A DNA stretch of 64,000 nt from Pontibacter mangrovi (GTDB taxonomy: Bacteria > Bacteroidota > Bacteroidia > Cytophagales > Hymenobacteraceae): NCBI RefSeq assembly GCF_006385705.1, contig NZ_VFRQ01000006.1, positions 124,001 to 188,000 of the forward strand. Reading direction: 5' to 3'. The notes beneath the pieces were generated by a model that made no database searches, was not told the DNA's origin, and saw only the letters and a program-made list of their open reading frames with translations. Within the stretch, counting starts at the first letter, position 1, and each line of letters starts with the position of its first letter. This document shows positions 37,654 through 45,109 of the stretch, one piece after another. The translations under genes and the position numbers were made by a program.

Positions 37654-37690
37654 TTGACTAAATTTTGACTAAATTGACGAAAATTTGACG
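37654..37690 (+). repeat. four helically phased TTGAC direct repeats upstream of the integrase gene
   Basis: TTGAC occurs at 37654, 37665, 37674 and 37685 (spacings 11, 9 and 11 bp), each followed by TAAA or GAAA. They lie 8 to 44 bp before the integrase ATG. Such arrays are typical of arm-type integrase or excisionase sites, or of an autoregulatory operator. Confidence 0.6.
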
Positions 37691-37697
37691 AAAGAAA

Positions 37698-39107
37698 ATG
37701 GCACGTCTGGACGAGCATACCTCGCTTATTGTTGTCAAGGAAGGTAGCAAACTTCACATTAAAATATACTATTCACGTGATGGTATAAAAAGGTATAAGA
37801 CCAAGGTTTATGTAAAGGACAAGGCTCAGTTCACTAAGGACAAAGGGTTCAAAAAGAACAATGCCCTAAACCCATCATCCTTTCAGGACGACAAAAAGAA
37901 ACTCGATGAACTTCAACTCAAGATAGAAACTATCATCGAAGATTTTGAGCGAGAACACTTAGTAAAGCCTACCGCAGCACAGTTGGACTCACTACTTACC
38001 AACTTCAAGGGTAAAAGCCAGAAAAGCTACACCTACATAAGTGATTACCTATCTGAGTATACCAGTGGCTTTGACGAAAAACCACGAAACAGTAAGAGCG
38101 TTGTCAGGGCATTAGATTCCGCACTAACCCAATTCTGGGCATATAAAAACAGACAATACTATTTCAACGAGATTGATGAGAAGTTTATAGGGGACTTCAT
38201 TGACTTCCTGCTCTTTTACAAGCCTAAGCGGTTAAGTGATAACATTATTGTTGCTAAACCTAAGCATAGGCTATCAGAACCAGTTTCATTTGATGCTCAC
38301 TTTGGCATGAACAACAACACGCTGCTCAAAAGGCTGGACGCCCTAAGGTCATTCATAAAATGGGTCATAAACGAAAAGAAGTTAAGCACCGACTATAATA
38401 ACATTAAAGATGCATTGAGGAAAAGCATAAGAGATTATAACTTGACCGAATATAGCAATGTAGAGTTCGCTTTTCGGGAAATGAGCGAAGTGAGGCTCTT
38501 GGCGTCAAACAATTTCGAAGATTCCATAAAGGATGATTACTATCCAGAGCTTATTGACTCTGTGGAGAAGTTGAAGGGAGTAAGTCGAGATGTGTTGATT
38601 CGGGCAAAAGATTATTTCCTCGTTAGCGTACTAACAGGTAACAGGGTCTCTGATTTGCGAGCTATAAAGAAGCATCATATAGGTCTGGGGAAGCAAACAG
38701 CAAAAAAAACAAAAGGTCAATTTCTCTTAAACTCTAATGAGTCTGTAGTTAAACTGTTGCAGAAGCATAACTTTGATATGAACATGAGCGATTCAAAATA
38801 CAATAAGTGTATCAAAGTATTTTTGAAGCAGTTCTATCGTGACTTCTTAAAACAGGAAGATAAATTAGTTTATATCACAGAGCGAAGAGGCAAGTATGAG
38901 CAAGTTAAACAAGTAGTGTACTTTAATCTTGCAAGTAGTCACAGTGGCAGAAGGTCATTCGCCACAATTGCTTATCATTCTGGCACTAAGACCAAACGCT
39001 CAATCATGCAATTCACAGGGCATACCAGTGAGAAGGAGTTCGATAAGTATATACAGCTTGCCCCAGAGGAAGACATCAAAGATTTTGCAGATTTAATGAG
39101 CATTTAA
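37698..39107 (+). CDS. tyrosine recombinase (integrase)
   Basis: Site-specific integrase of 469 residues. The N-terminal region is an arm-type and SAM-like core-binding part (TYISDYLSEYTSGF, IDEKFIGDFIDFLL). The catalytic domain has all the family residues: Arg in TGNRVSDLRAIKKHHI, His-x2-Arg in SSHSGRRSFATIAYHSG, His in FTGHTS, and the nucleophile Tyr in EFDKYIQLAPEED. It appears intact. It is the first gene inside the AT-richer DNA, next to a tRNA-like border, and is followed 10 bp later by an excisionase-like gene: the usual left end of an integrative element. Confidence 0.95.
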   Translation: MARLDEHTSLIVVKEGSKLHIKIYYSRDGIKRYKTKVYVKDKAQFTKDKGFKKNNALNPSSFQDDKKKLDELQLKIETIIEDFEREHLVKPTAAQLDSLLTNFKGKSQKSYTYISDYLSEYTSGFDEKPRNSKSVVRALDSALTQFWAYKNRQYYFNEIDEKFIGDFIDFLLFYKPKRLSDNIIVAKPKHRLSEPVSFDAHFGMNNNTLLKRLDALRSFIKWVINEKKLSTDYNNIKDALRKSIRDYNLTEYSNVEFAFREMSEVRLLASNNFEDSIKDDYYPELIDSVEKLKGVSRDVLIRAKDYFLVSVLTGNRVSDLRAIKKHHIGLGKQTAKKTKGQFLLNSNESVVKLLQKHNFDMNMSDSKYNKCIKVFLKQFYRDFLKQEDKLVYITERRGKYEQVKQVVYFNLASSHSGRRSFATIAYHSGTKTKRSIMQFTGHTSEKEFDKYIQLAPEEDIKDFADLMSI

Positions 39108-39117
39108 ACGAAAGGCA

Positions 39118-39669
39118 GTGATTAAAAAAGAAATATACAGTGAACTATTAGAGAAGTATAGCCTGCAAAAGTCAGAGGCTATCTCTTTTGTAAATCAGAG
39201 GATTGGGGTAGCTGTGGACAAGGCAAAGATGCTGGAAACTATATCAGCCAACATAGACAAACTAACTATCCTTTGTAGTGACCTAAAACTGGAAATAAGA
39301 TTACATGAAGCAAATCCTCTGTTCTCAATCAACAGCCAACAGTTTTACACCACCAAACAGGCTGCTGAGATATTGAATGTTTCACCAGATAAAATCAGGC
39401 AGCTTATTAAAAATGATATTCTCAAAACGAAGAAAATAAACCAGAGGAATTGGAAGATTCCGAATTGGAGTCTGGAAGCCTATAAGAATGACCTCTGTAA
39501 TTTCTTAGCAAATGCAAAAGAACTTGTTTCTGAGTTTGCAGTCGTGGATGTTATGGATGATGAAAACCAACTGCTTATCAGTCTGATTACTGAAGTAGGT
39601 ATACATCAGGTTCACGAACATGAGACAAGATTAAAAAGAACAATTACTGGCATTCGTTCTGAACTATAG
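39118..39669 (+). CDS. helix-turn-helix (excisionase-like) DNA-binding protein
   Basis: A 183-residue protein. The middle shows a MerR/excisionase-type HTH: FYTTKQAAEILNVSPDKIRQLIKNDILKTKKINQRNWKIP, with the helix-wing pattern that ends in W-x-I-P. The N-terminal helix part (SLQKSEAISFVNQRI) and the C-terminal third have no known match. The frame begins with GTG at 39118, preceded by AAAGG; there is no better ATG, and it follows the integrase stop by 10 bp. It probably controls excision or the integrase gene. The length exceeds a typical Xis of 60-90 residues. Confidence 0.8.
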   Translation: MIKKEIYSELLEKYSLQKSEAISFVNQRIGVAVDKAKMLETISANIDKLTILCSDLKLEIRLHEANPLFSINSQQFYTTKQAAEILNVSPDKIRQLIKNDILKTKKINQRNWKIPNWSLEAYKNDLCNFLANAKELVSEFAVVDVMDDENQLLISLITEVGIHQVHEHETRLKRTITGIRSEL

Positions 39670-39705
39670 AACTCACCTTCCATTATAAATCTTAAAATAC
39701 CCATC

Positions 39706-39749
39706 AACGTCCCATTGACAAGCCTGCTTTGACTTATCAATGGGGCGTT
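39706..39749 (+). repeat. attC-like imperfect palindrome
   Basis: AACGTCCCATTGA at 39706-39718 pairs at 12 of 13 positions with TCAATGGGGCGTT at 39737-39749; the loop is 18 nt. No T run follows, which argues against a simple terminator. The AAC...GTT outer ends match the style of the palindromes between genes at 43-45 kb. Confidence 0.45.
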
Positions 39750-39964
39750 AACTTATACGTTATCTCGAATGAGCATTCGGGTGTGTGGGCATTGAACAAT
39801 TACTATTTTCTTCGATTGAGATACAGCAGCCTTTCTGCCAGAAGCACTGAGTACAAAATTGATATTTTTTACTATATTCAATTCCTGTTTTATTGGATTG
39901 ACAGCATATCCCTGTATCCACCTATAAATGAGGGCGGTAACAACTATTTCCATAAAATTTAACA

Positions 39965-40870
39965 GTGGTAAGGAAACCCCTCTATATTGAAACCAGCATT
40001 GCATGCAGCCTCGAAACACTGTGGTCTTATACGCAGGAGCCTCATATTCACCAGCAATGGGATTTAAGGTTCTCTGAGATAAAGTACCTTCCCAAAGACG
40101 AGGCGGTTGACTTGCAGAGGTTTCATTACTCCACCGACATTGGCTTTGGAATAAATGTAAGCGGAATTGGTGAAAGCGTGGCGACCAAGACGAAAACAAA
40201 CGGAGAAAGCACGTCTGTCCTTAGGTTCTCATCCGACAGCAGTATATCGCTTATCAGCCAAGGCTCAGGTTACTGGAAATACAAACCAGAGGCAAACGGA
40301 GTAAAGTTTTACACGGGTTATGACTATGAAACCCGATGGGGAACGCTTGGACAAACCATCGACAAGCTTATCTTCCGACCTCTGATGGTTTGGGCTACGG
40401 CTTGGAGCTTTGATTGCCTCAGGAACTGGATTGAGAAGGGTATACACCCGAAACAAGCAATCACCTCACACATTACAGTCCTGCTTTCTTCCATCATACT
40501 GTCGGTTATCTGGCTTTACCAAGGCATCGTGCCAAAGCTGCTCTTCACCGACACGGGTGAATTGGAGATTCTTCGGCAATCTGGCTTGTTCTCGGGCTTT
40601 GAAGAAAAAATTCTGATGGCTGTCGGCATAGCCGAAATAGCCTGGGGTCTTATACTGCTACTCTCACAAACAAAGCTGGTACATGGCATAAACATCGCTG
40701 CCCTGACCCTACTTGGCTTGGGAGCCTTGCTCAGTGATGCCTCTGTCTATGCGCTACCGTTCAACCCCTTCTCCCTCAACATCGCCATGATAGGGCTATC
40801 ATTAGTTGCCATCATAAACATAAAGCATGTACCAAGAGCCTCCAACTGTATCACCAAACAACGGAAATGA
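39965..40870 (+). CDS. SRPBCC-DoxX fusion protein
   Basis: A 301-residue protein with two parts. Residues 1-155 are a SRPBCC/START-like domain (IETSIACSLETLWSYTQEPHIHQQWDLRFSEIKYL), which binds hydrophobic ligands. Residues 165-290 contain four membrane helices of the DoxX type (ITSHITVLLSSIILSVIWLYQGIVPKLLFTDTGELEIL). A GTG start is used; no upstream ATG is in frame. It overlaps the next gene by ATGA, a DUF4166 gene, and this SRPBCC-DoxX plus DUF4166 pairing recurs in other bacteria. The function is unknown; a lipid- or redox-related membrane role is a guess. Confidence 0.75.
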   Translation: MVRKPLYIETSIACSLETLWSYTQEPHIHQQWDLRFSEIKYLPKDEAVDLQRFHYSTDIGFGINVSGIGESVATKTKTNGESTSVLRFSSDSSISLISQGSGYWKYKPEANGVKFYTGYDYETRWGTLGQTIDKLIFRPLMVWATAWSFDCLRNWIEKGIHPKQAITSHITVLLSSIILSVIWLYQGIVPKLLFTDTGELEILRQSGLFSGFEEKILMAVGIAEIAWGLILLLSQTKLVHGINIAALTLLGLGALLSDASVYALPFNPFSLNIAMIGLSLVAIINIKHVPRASNCITKQRK

Positions 40871-41550
40871 CGTCAATCTATCAGAAAGCACTGGGAAAGG
40901 AATTTGAAAAACTGCATCCCCAGATACAGAAACGATTCGGTTTCAGCAGTAAGGATGGAATAGCCTCCATCGGCACGGGTACCATGCATGAGGTTAGCTA
41001 CGGGAAGCTATACACCCTACCCTTCCTGTATGTCGGCACGTGGCGCAACATCATGTTCCCGCAGAAAGGCAAGAACATCCCCTTCACCATTGAGAACTAC
41101 GCTTACGTTGACAGCTTCGGCAGGGAAACGGTGACATGGGTACGGAAGTACCAGTTCCCCTATAAGGTAAGACGATTTGATGCCACCATGATATACAGCG
41201 AGAAACGGAAGCAGGTAATAGACTATCTTGGCACACACCAGCACCTGGCTGTGAACATAGATTTCTCGGTAACAGCGAACGGAGGTCTAAGGCTCCGCTC
41301 TGGTGAGCAGCGCTTCTACGAGGGTATCATCGGCTTTAAGTTCCCGATGCTGTTTTCGGGCTATGCGGATGTGTGCGAGTGGTATGATGATGCGGAGAGC
41401 AGGTTCAAGATATCTGTCGAAGTAAAAAACAAAGTCTGGGGCAGGCTTTTCCACTACCAAGGCTCGTTCGATGCAGCGTACATTCCCGTGGGTTCCGAAG
41501 CTGATATACCACAGGATGTAAAGCCTGTAAGAGAAGAAATCCGAGATTAA
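40867..41550 (+). CDS. DUF4166 domain protein
   Basis: A 227-residue cytosolic protein. ALGKEFEKLHPQIQKRFGF at the N-terminus, IGTGTMHEVSYGKLYTLPFLYVGTWRNIMFPQKG, WVRKYQFPYKVRRFDATMIYSEKRKQVIDYLG and HYQGSFDAAYIP are the strongly conserved blocks of DUF4166. The domain is of unknown function and often sits next to a DoxX/SRPBCC or saccharopine-dehydrogenase gene. Translation is probably coupled to the preceding gene by the ATGA overlap. The whole set of four genes from 39,965 to 42,540 runs in one direction with gaps of 20 bp or less. Confidence 0.85.
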   Translation: MTSIYQKALGKEFEKLHPQIQKRFGFSSKDGIASIGTGTMHEVSYGKLYTLPFLYVGTWRNIMFPQKGKNIPFTIENYAYVDSFGRETVTWVRKYQFPYKVRRFDATMIYSEKRKQVIDYLGTHQHLAVNIDFSVTANGGLRLRSGEQRFYEGIIGFKFPMLFSGYADVCEWYDDAESRFKISVEVKNKVWGRLFHYQGSFDAAYIPVGSEADIPQDVKPVREEIRD

Positions 41551-41568
41551 ACTATCACACCAATAACC

Positions 41569-42120
41569 ATGATTTTTCACCAGAAGAAAAACAAGAACAA
41601 CATCTCCATTGAGCTTGGGGAAAACTACCTCACCTATTGCATCAAGGACGATACCACCAACAGAACTGAGAAGGTGCCATACGAGAACATCCTAAACGAC
41701 AAGTACGAGTTCTACGAAAGCAATAAAGCTTTTAAGAACAACGCTATCTACGCTGGTGTGGTGGGTGCTTTGTTCCTGGCGATAAACATCTTCTACGGCA
41801 CCAAATTTTGGGCGTGGATGTTCATGCTCGCCTGCCCCACTTTCTTTTTCCTCTACCACAGGTCGAAGGCTGCCTTCACCGTAATCAAGACCGCTGGCGA
41901 CATCAACATGTTCATCCTGCAAGACAAACAGCATGATGAGGTGGTTGAGCGCATCTACAAGAGCAGGAACAGCTATCTTCAGGACAAGTACCTGAGCATT
42001 GATTACGATAATGACCCGCAGAGAGAAATGAGCAAGTTCGCCTGGCTGTTTAAACTCGGGGTGATTAATGGGCGTGAGTTTGAGGTGATACGGGAGGAAA
42101 TCGAGAACAGTATAGCCTAA
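41569..42120 (+). CDS. hypothetical membrane protein
   Basis: An 183-residue protein with two adjacent membrane helices (AIYAGVVGALFLAINIFYGTKF and WAWMFMLACPTFFFLYHRS) inside an otherwise polar sequence. The N-terminal beta-rich part (ISIELGENYLTYCIKDDTT) and the C-terminal helical part (FAWLFKLGVINGREFEVIREEI) suggest a PH-like/short-helix layout, but no family is recognised. It lies in the DUF4166 operon, 18 bp after the preceding stop and 6 bp before the DUF2569 gene. Confidence 0.6.
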   Translation: MIFHQKKNKNNISIELGENYLTYCIKDDTTNRTEKVPYENILNDKYEFYESNKAFKNNAIYAGVVGALFLAINIFYGTKFWAWMFMLACPTFFFLYHRSKAAFTVIKTAGDINMFILQDKQHDEVVERIYKSRNSYLQDKYLSIDYDNDPQREMSKFAWLFKLGVINGREFEVIREEIENSIA

Positions 42121-42126
42121 GCGAGC

Positions 42127-42540
42127 ATGAAAAGCATCCTGAACGAGAACGCCTTCGAAGACGAGGGAAGGAAGCCTGGTTACGGCTTATGGCTCTACCT
42201 CCTGCTGTTTATGGTAGCATATAATGGGTTTAAAGCAGCCAAGGGGCTGATTCAAAACGCCACATTTGATTTGGCTAACCTGATATATGCGCTTCTTTTG
42301 GTCGTGATAGCAATTGCGACAGCGGTAGGCTTCTTTACAAGAAAACGGTGGACTCCTTTGCTTTTCATCTCGTTTTTCCTGCTGAATCTGGTCTACATTG
42401 TGTTTATCTCTATTGCCCTGTCCTCGAAATTCTCAGAGCGGATTGACTATTTTTCTCTGGTAAGGGTAGCCGTGATGTGCATCATCGTGATTCCATATAT
42501 GCTGCGTTCAGAGAGGGTAAAAGAGGTTTTTAAAAATTAA
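42127..42540 (+). CDS. DUF2569-like membrane protein
   Basis: A 137-residue protein with four hydrophobic segments (YGLWLYLLLFMVAYNGF, ANLIYALLLVVIAIATAVGFF, WTPLLFISFFLLNLVYIVFISIAL and VAVMCIIVIPYM) and a final RSERVKEVF, which is the C-terminal pattern I associate with DUF2569. Function unknown. Last intact gene of the DUF4166 operon. Confidence 0.6.
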   Translation: MKSILNENAFEDEGRKPGYGLWLYLLLFMVAYNGFKAAKGLIQNATFDLANLIYALLLVVIAIATAVGFFTRKRWTPLLFISFFLLNLVYIVFISIALSSKFSERIDYFSLVRVAVMCIIVIPYMLRSERVKEVFKN

Positions 42541-42568
42541 ATCAACGCTTACCCAGAGAGCTAAGCCT

Positions 42569-42775
42569 ATGTCCATTATCCGCCTTGAAACACCCATAAA
42601 CGCACCAGTAGAAGTATGCTTCGATTTATCCAGAAGCATAGACTTACATGTTATCTCAACCAAGCATACTGGTGAGCGTGCGATTGCAGGCGTTACTTCG
42701 GGGTTGATAAGCCTTGGCGAGTCCGTAACATTGAGGGCAAAGCATTTTGGTGTCTGGCAGTACCTTTTCACATAA
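42569..42775 (+). pseudogene. truncated SRPBCC-family gene (N-terminal fragment)
   Basis: The 68-residue frame (IIRLETPINAPVEVCFDLSRSIDLHVIST, AIAGVTSGLISLGESVTLRAKHFGVWQYL) matches the N-terminal half of SRPBCC proteins of about 150 residues, including the first strand, the two helices and the second strand, then stops at 42773. The ligand-binding C-terminal half is missing. The break coincides with the start of minus-strand cassette-like genes, so an insertion or recombination at about 42,776 probably removed the 3' part. Confidence 0.65.
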
Positions 42776-42834
42776 GGCGCATGTTGAAAGTTATAGTTGC
42801 TCGTCTAATTTGAGATAGTCTTCACTATGATTTG

Positions 42835-43023
42835 CTAAAGACTCCCAATGGCGATTAAAATTATAATCAACGCTATTGAACCAGCGGTGATATTTCTTAC
42901 TCTCTTGGAAGAACGGTCATAGGGTCCGACCATCTCATCATTGAATTTCCCCTTAAACCCTTTCAAAGCCCAAAAAACGAATGCGCCTGTTGCTATTAAA
43001 GTGAAGTTGAGGACGTTTGGCAT
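42835..43023 (-). CDS. small two-helix membrane protein
   Basis: A 62-residue protein with two membrane helices (LNFTLIATGAFVFWALKGF and ITAGSIALIIILIAIGSL) separated by a charged loop (KGKFNDEMVGPYDRSSKRVRN). The GFKGKFxDEM and PYDxSSK elements look like a conserved small family, which I cannot name. It belongs to a run of five minus-strand genes, each separated from the next by a palindrome-containing spacer. Confidence 0.5.
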   Translation of the reverse strand: MPNVLNFTLIATGAFVFWALKGFKGKFNDEMVGPYDRSSKRVRNITAGSIALIIILIAIGSL

Positions 43024-43114
43024 TTAGTGATTAATTTGGGTAGCTGTTTAGACAGGTTGCTGGCGAGGCGCAAACAAGGATGAAGCCTGTGCAGGTTAAG
43101 GTTACTTTATTTTG

Positions 43115-43528
43115 TTATGGTCTTATGTTTCCTGTCGATAATTTATACTTCCCTGATTTGTCTGCTGTCACTTCATTGAAGTTTTCTGCTTTATCAATTA
43201 GGATGAAGTCTTTCGGCTCTCCCACTACCTGCCATTCACCCATATTTGTTATTAAGTATGATTCATCACCGTTCTGATGAAGATAACAAACATAGTAGTT
43301 ATCCAAACCTGATAACGGTGAAATGTAAGCTTCAGGCTCTTCTTTCTTATTGTAGTATGAGTTTACAAAGTATATTTTATTATCAAGCACCACCTTCGTT
43401 ATTACCTTCTCCTCATTTCCATTATCGGGGAAACGGTAGTAGGTAAATGTTTCTTCAGATTCACCGCACCCTTGACTTAGCCATAGGAGCATAAGAACGT
43501 AAAAAATTCTGAAGATGCTTTTATTCAT
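43115..43528 (-). CDS. lipoprotein, unknown function
   Basis: A 137-residue lipoprotein from the Met at 43528: signal peptide with lipobox WLSQGC, then a beta-rich mature domain (VITKVVLDNKIYFVNSYYN, YYVCYLHQNGDESYLITNMGEWQVVG). The frame extends six codons upstream into the palindromic spacer, so the later start is preferred. Similar small lipoproteins often act as immunity or surface proteins, but nothing here proves that. Part of the palindrome-separated array. Confidence 0.6.
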   Translation of the reverse strand: MNKSIFRIFYVLMLLWLSQGCGESEETFTYYRFPDNGNEEKVITKVVLDNKIYFVNSYYNKKEEPEAYISPLSGLDNYYVCYLHQNGDESYLITNMGEWQVVGEPKDFILIDKAENFNEVTADKSGKYKLSTGNIRP

Positions 43529-43554
43529 AACTCCAATGTACGCCAACGTAGTTC

Positions 43555-43596
43555 GTGCAGCCGAAGCCCGTAGCGTAGCAAGGGTTTAAGCTGCAC
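43555..43596 (-). repeat. attC-like palindrome A
   Basis: GTGCAGC (43555-43561) pairs with GCTGCAC (43590-43596), and inside it AAGCCC pairs with GGGTTT around a 12-nt loop. The flanks AACGT (left) and TTGTT (right) complete a structure very similar to palindrome C at 44.65 kb, while the centres differ. Confidence 0.55.
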
Positions 43597-43630
43597 CTTG
43601 TTCTCTGAAGCTTTTTTCTCATGGTTACTC

Positions 43631-44092
43631 TTAGTCAGTGAGAAGCCATGTAGGTTCAAGAAAAGCCTTTCTAAGTAGAGAATCCTTCGGTATCTCTCCA
43701 TATAATTCTCCTGTTGTATCAGCAAACACTACATTTGCAATTTCTGGCTTTGGGTCACCCATTGGAAGGCGTAATAAGTACTTTCCATCTTTTGAATAAC
43801 CTATCATTGAGGTGTCAATTACTGTTCTGTCACCTTTAACTACTCTTAGACTCACTTTAAAGGTATCAGTATAATCAACACAAAGTCTGTGAAGACCCAA
43901 ACCACCTTTTCCATTATAAGTACTCTCAAATATTTTTTTTGAGTTAAAGCTTACACTTACCTTTTCCCCAGGATAAATCACGTTCAAAAACTGGAAATTT
44001 TCACACTCTTCTTCTAAGCCTTCACCTTCTTGCTTGCACCCAAAGAGGAAGAGCAAGAAAGGCATTATCAAAAGTGTAAAAACTTTTTTCAT
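43631..44092 (-). CDS. lipoprotein, unknown function
   Basis: A 153-residue lipoprotein: MKKVFTLLIMPFLLFLFGC is a compact type-II signal. The mature part is mostly beta (FLNVIYPGEKVSVSFNSKKIFE, DTFKVSLRVVKGDRTVIDTSMIGY) with a C-terminal LLRKAFLEPTWLLTD. No family recognised. It is the middle gene of the palindrome-separated array and is distinctly AT-rich. Confidence 0.65.
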   Translation of the reverse strand: MKKVFTLLIMPFLLFLFGCKQEGEGLEEECENFQFLNVIYPGEKVSVSFNSKKIFESTYNGKGGLGLHRLCVDYTDTFKVSLRVVKGDRTVIDTSMIGYSKDGKYLLRLPMGDPKPEIANVVFADTTGELYGEIPKDSLLRKAFLEPTWLLTD

Positions 44093-44119
44093 AAATTAAG
44101 TTACAGAGAACGGACTTGG

Positions 44120-44146
44120 CTATGCGGCTGCGTAGCTGCCGTATAG
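44120..44146 (-). repeat. attC-like palindrome B
   Basis: CTATGCGGC (44120-44128) and GCCGTATAG (44138-44146) form a 9-bp stem with one G-T pair and a 9-nt loop. It fills the spacer between two lipoprotein or membrane-protein genes of the array. Confidence 0.5.
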
Positions 44147-44167
44147 GCTTGGTTACCAGTTTGTTAT

Positions 44168-44602
44168 TTAATAAAGTTCTATTTCTATACCGTTACCTTC
44201 TTCTCTTAATTCCTTGTAGGTATCAGAATATAAAATCCTTGGCTTTATATCCTTTGAACCTTTTTGATTATAAAAGAAGTGTTCAATAGAGTTAACAATC
44301 ACAGTACCATTTTCACAAGTTGCAACGGCTCTAAAATAAGCATCAAAGCCGCTTAAACCCCTGTAAATAAGAAAATCATTTGTTGGCAGATTTTCATGTT
44401 TCCCTTTTGCTAAAATTACCCCACGTTCACCAGGTTCCCAATAAATGATTGCTGTTAAATAGCTGTTCTCACAATCATTCAGTTTATAGTAATGGTAATC
44501 ATATTCGGGTTTTAAAATAAGCCAAATCACAAATCCAGAACCTATTAGTAGCAATGGTAGCGATAGTAGAAACCTTTTTTTGAAGGGTATTTTCTTTTTC
44601 AA
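44168..44602 (-). CDS. small membrane-anchored protein, unknown function
   Basis: A 144-residue protein with a basic N-terminus and one membrane helix (FLLSLPLLLIGSGFVIWLIL), then a soluble domain (DCENSYLTAIIYWEPGERGVILAKGKHENLP, AVATCENGTVIVNSIEHFF). The frame starts at a TTG; no ATG is available before the helix, so TTG initiation is assumed. Function unknown. Fourth gene of the array in genome order. Confidence 0.55.
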   Translation of the reverse strand: MKKKIPFKKRFLLSLPLLLIGSGFVIWLILKPEYDYHYYKLNDCENSYLTAIIYWEPGERGVILAKGKHENLPTNDFLIYRGLSGFDAYFRAVATCENGTVIVNSIEHFFYNQKGSKDIKPRILYSDTYKELREEGNGIEIELY

Positions 44603-44632
44603 ATATGATTCTTTATAATTTTAATTGCTGGT

Positions 44633-44694
44633 AACGTTACTCGTGCAGCTGATGGGCGAGGCGTAGCTGAGCCTAAAGGATGCACTTTGTTGGC
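44633..44694 (-). repeat. attC-like palindrome C
   Basis: AACGTT at 44633-44638, GTGCA (44643-44647) paired with TGCAC (44681-44685), AGGC (44659-44662) paired with GCCT (44671-44674), and TTGTTGGC at 44687-44694. The left 20 bases agree with palindrome A at 16 positions and the right 14 at 12 positions; the centre is unrelated. Confidence 0.55.
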
Positions 44695-44704
44695 AACTGT
44701 AATT

Positions 44705-45109
44705 TTACCTTTTTCTATCTATTAGCAAATTTAAAAAGAGATAATTCAATGGTATAAAAGCTCCTGACAAGATGATTATCATGAAGCCATAAGCAATATC
44801 CCATTTTAGAATTTCCACATATAAGTAGATTTCCGCAGCCAAAAGGACCAAGTTCAATAATGAATACACCAGTACCTTCACATACTGCTTCCTTAATCTG
44901 TAATAGCTGTAGAAAATTGTAGCGAGAACAGGAGGAATGGCAAAAGCTTCTACCCAACCTTCCATTGTACTTTCTGGTCCCATTCCAACTACTATACCTA
45001 CGAATAGCATAAGTATGAACTGAACTATAACCAAGGTTACCATATGTGAGACGACTACCAACACTTGCTGTGCAAAACTATGGAGGCTTTGATTGTCAGT
45101 TTCTATCAT
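44705..45109 (-). CDS. four-helix membrane protein, unknown function
   Basis: A 134-residue protein with four hydrophobic helices (VVVSHMVTLVIVQFILMLFVGIVVG, FAIPPVLATIFYSYYRL, VLVYSLLNLVLLAAEIYLYV and YGFMIIILSGAFIPLNYLFLNLL). No family recognised. It is the promoter-proximal gene of the minus-strand array. A 10-bp hairpin lies in its upstream spacer. Confidence 0.6.
   Translation of the reverse strand: MIETDNQSLHSFAQQVLVVVSHMVTLVIVQFILMLFVGIVVGMGPESTMEGWVEAFAIPPVLATIFYSYYRLRKQYVKVLVYSLLNLVLLAAEIYLYVEILKWDIAYGFMIIILSGAFIPLNYLFLNLLIDRKR

Larger units (their letters stand above)
37249..37697. other. junction region between chromosome backbone and inserted element
   Basis: No gene. From left to right: the promoter region of the glycosidase gene, a terminator at 37480-37509, a tRNA-3'-end-like sequence at 37510-37524, then abruptly AT-rich DNA up to the integrase gene with four phased TTGAC repeats (37654-37690). 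The base composition change at about 37,525 marks the probable left border of the integrated element. Confidence 0.55.
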
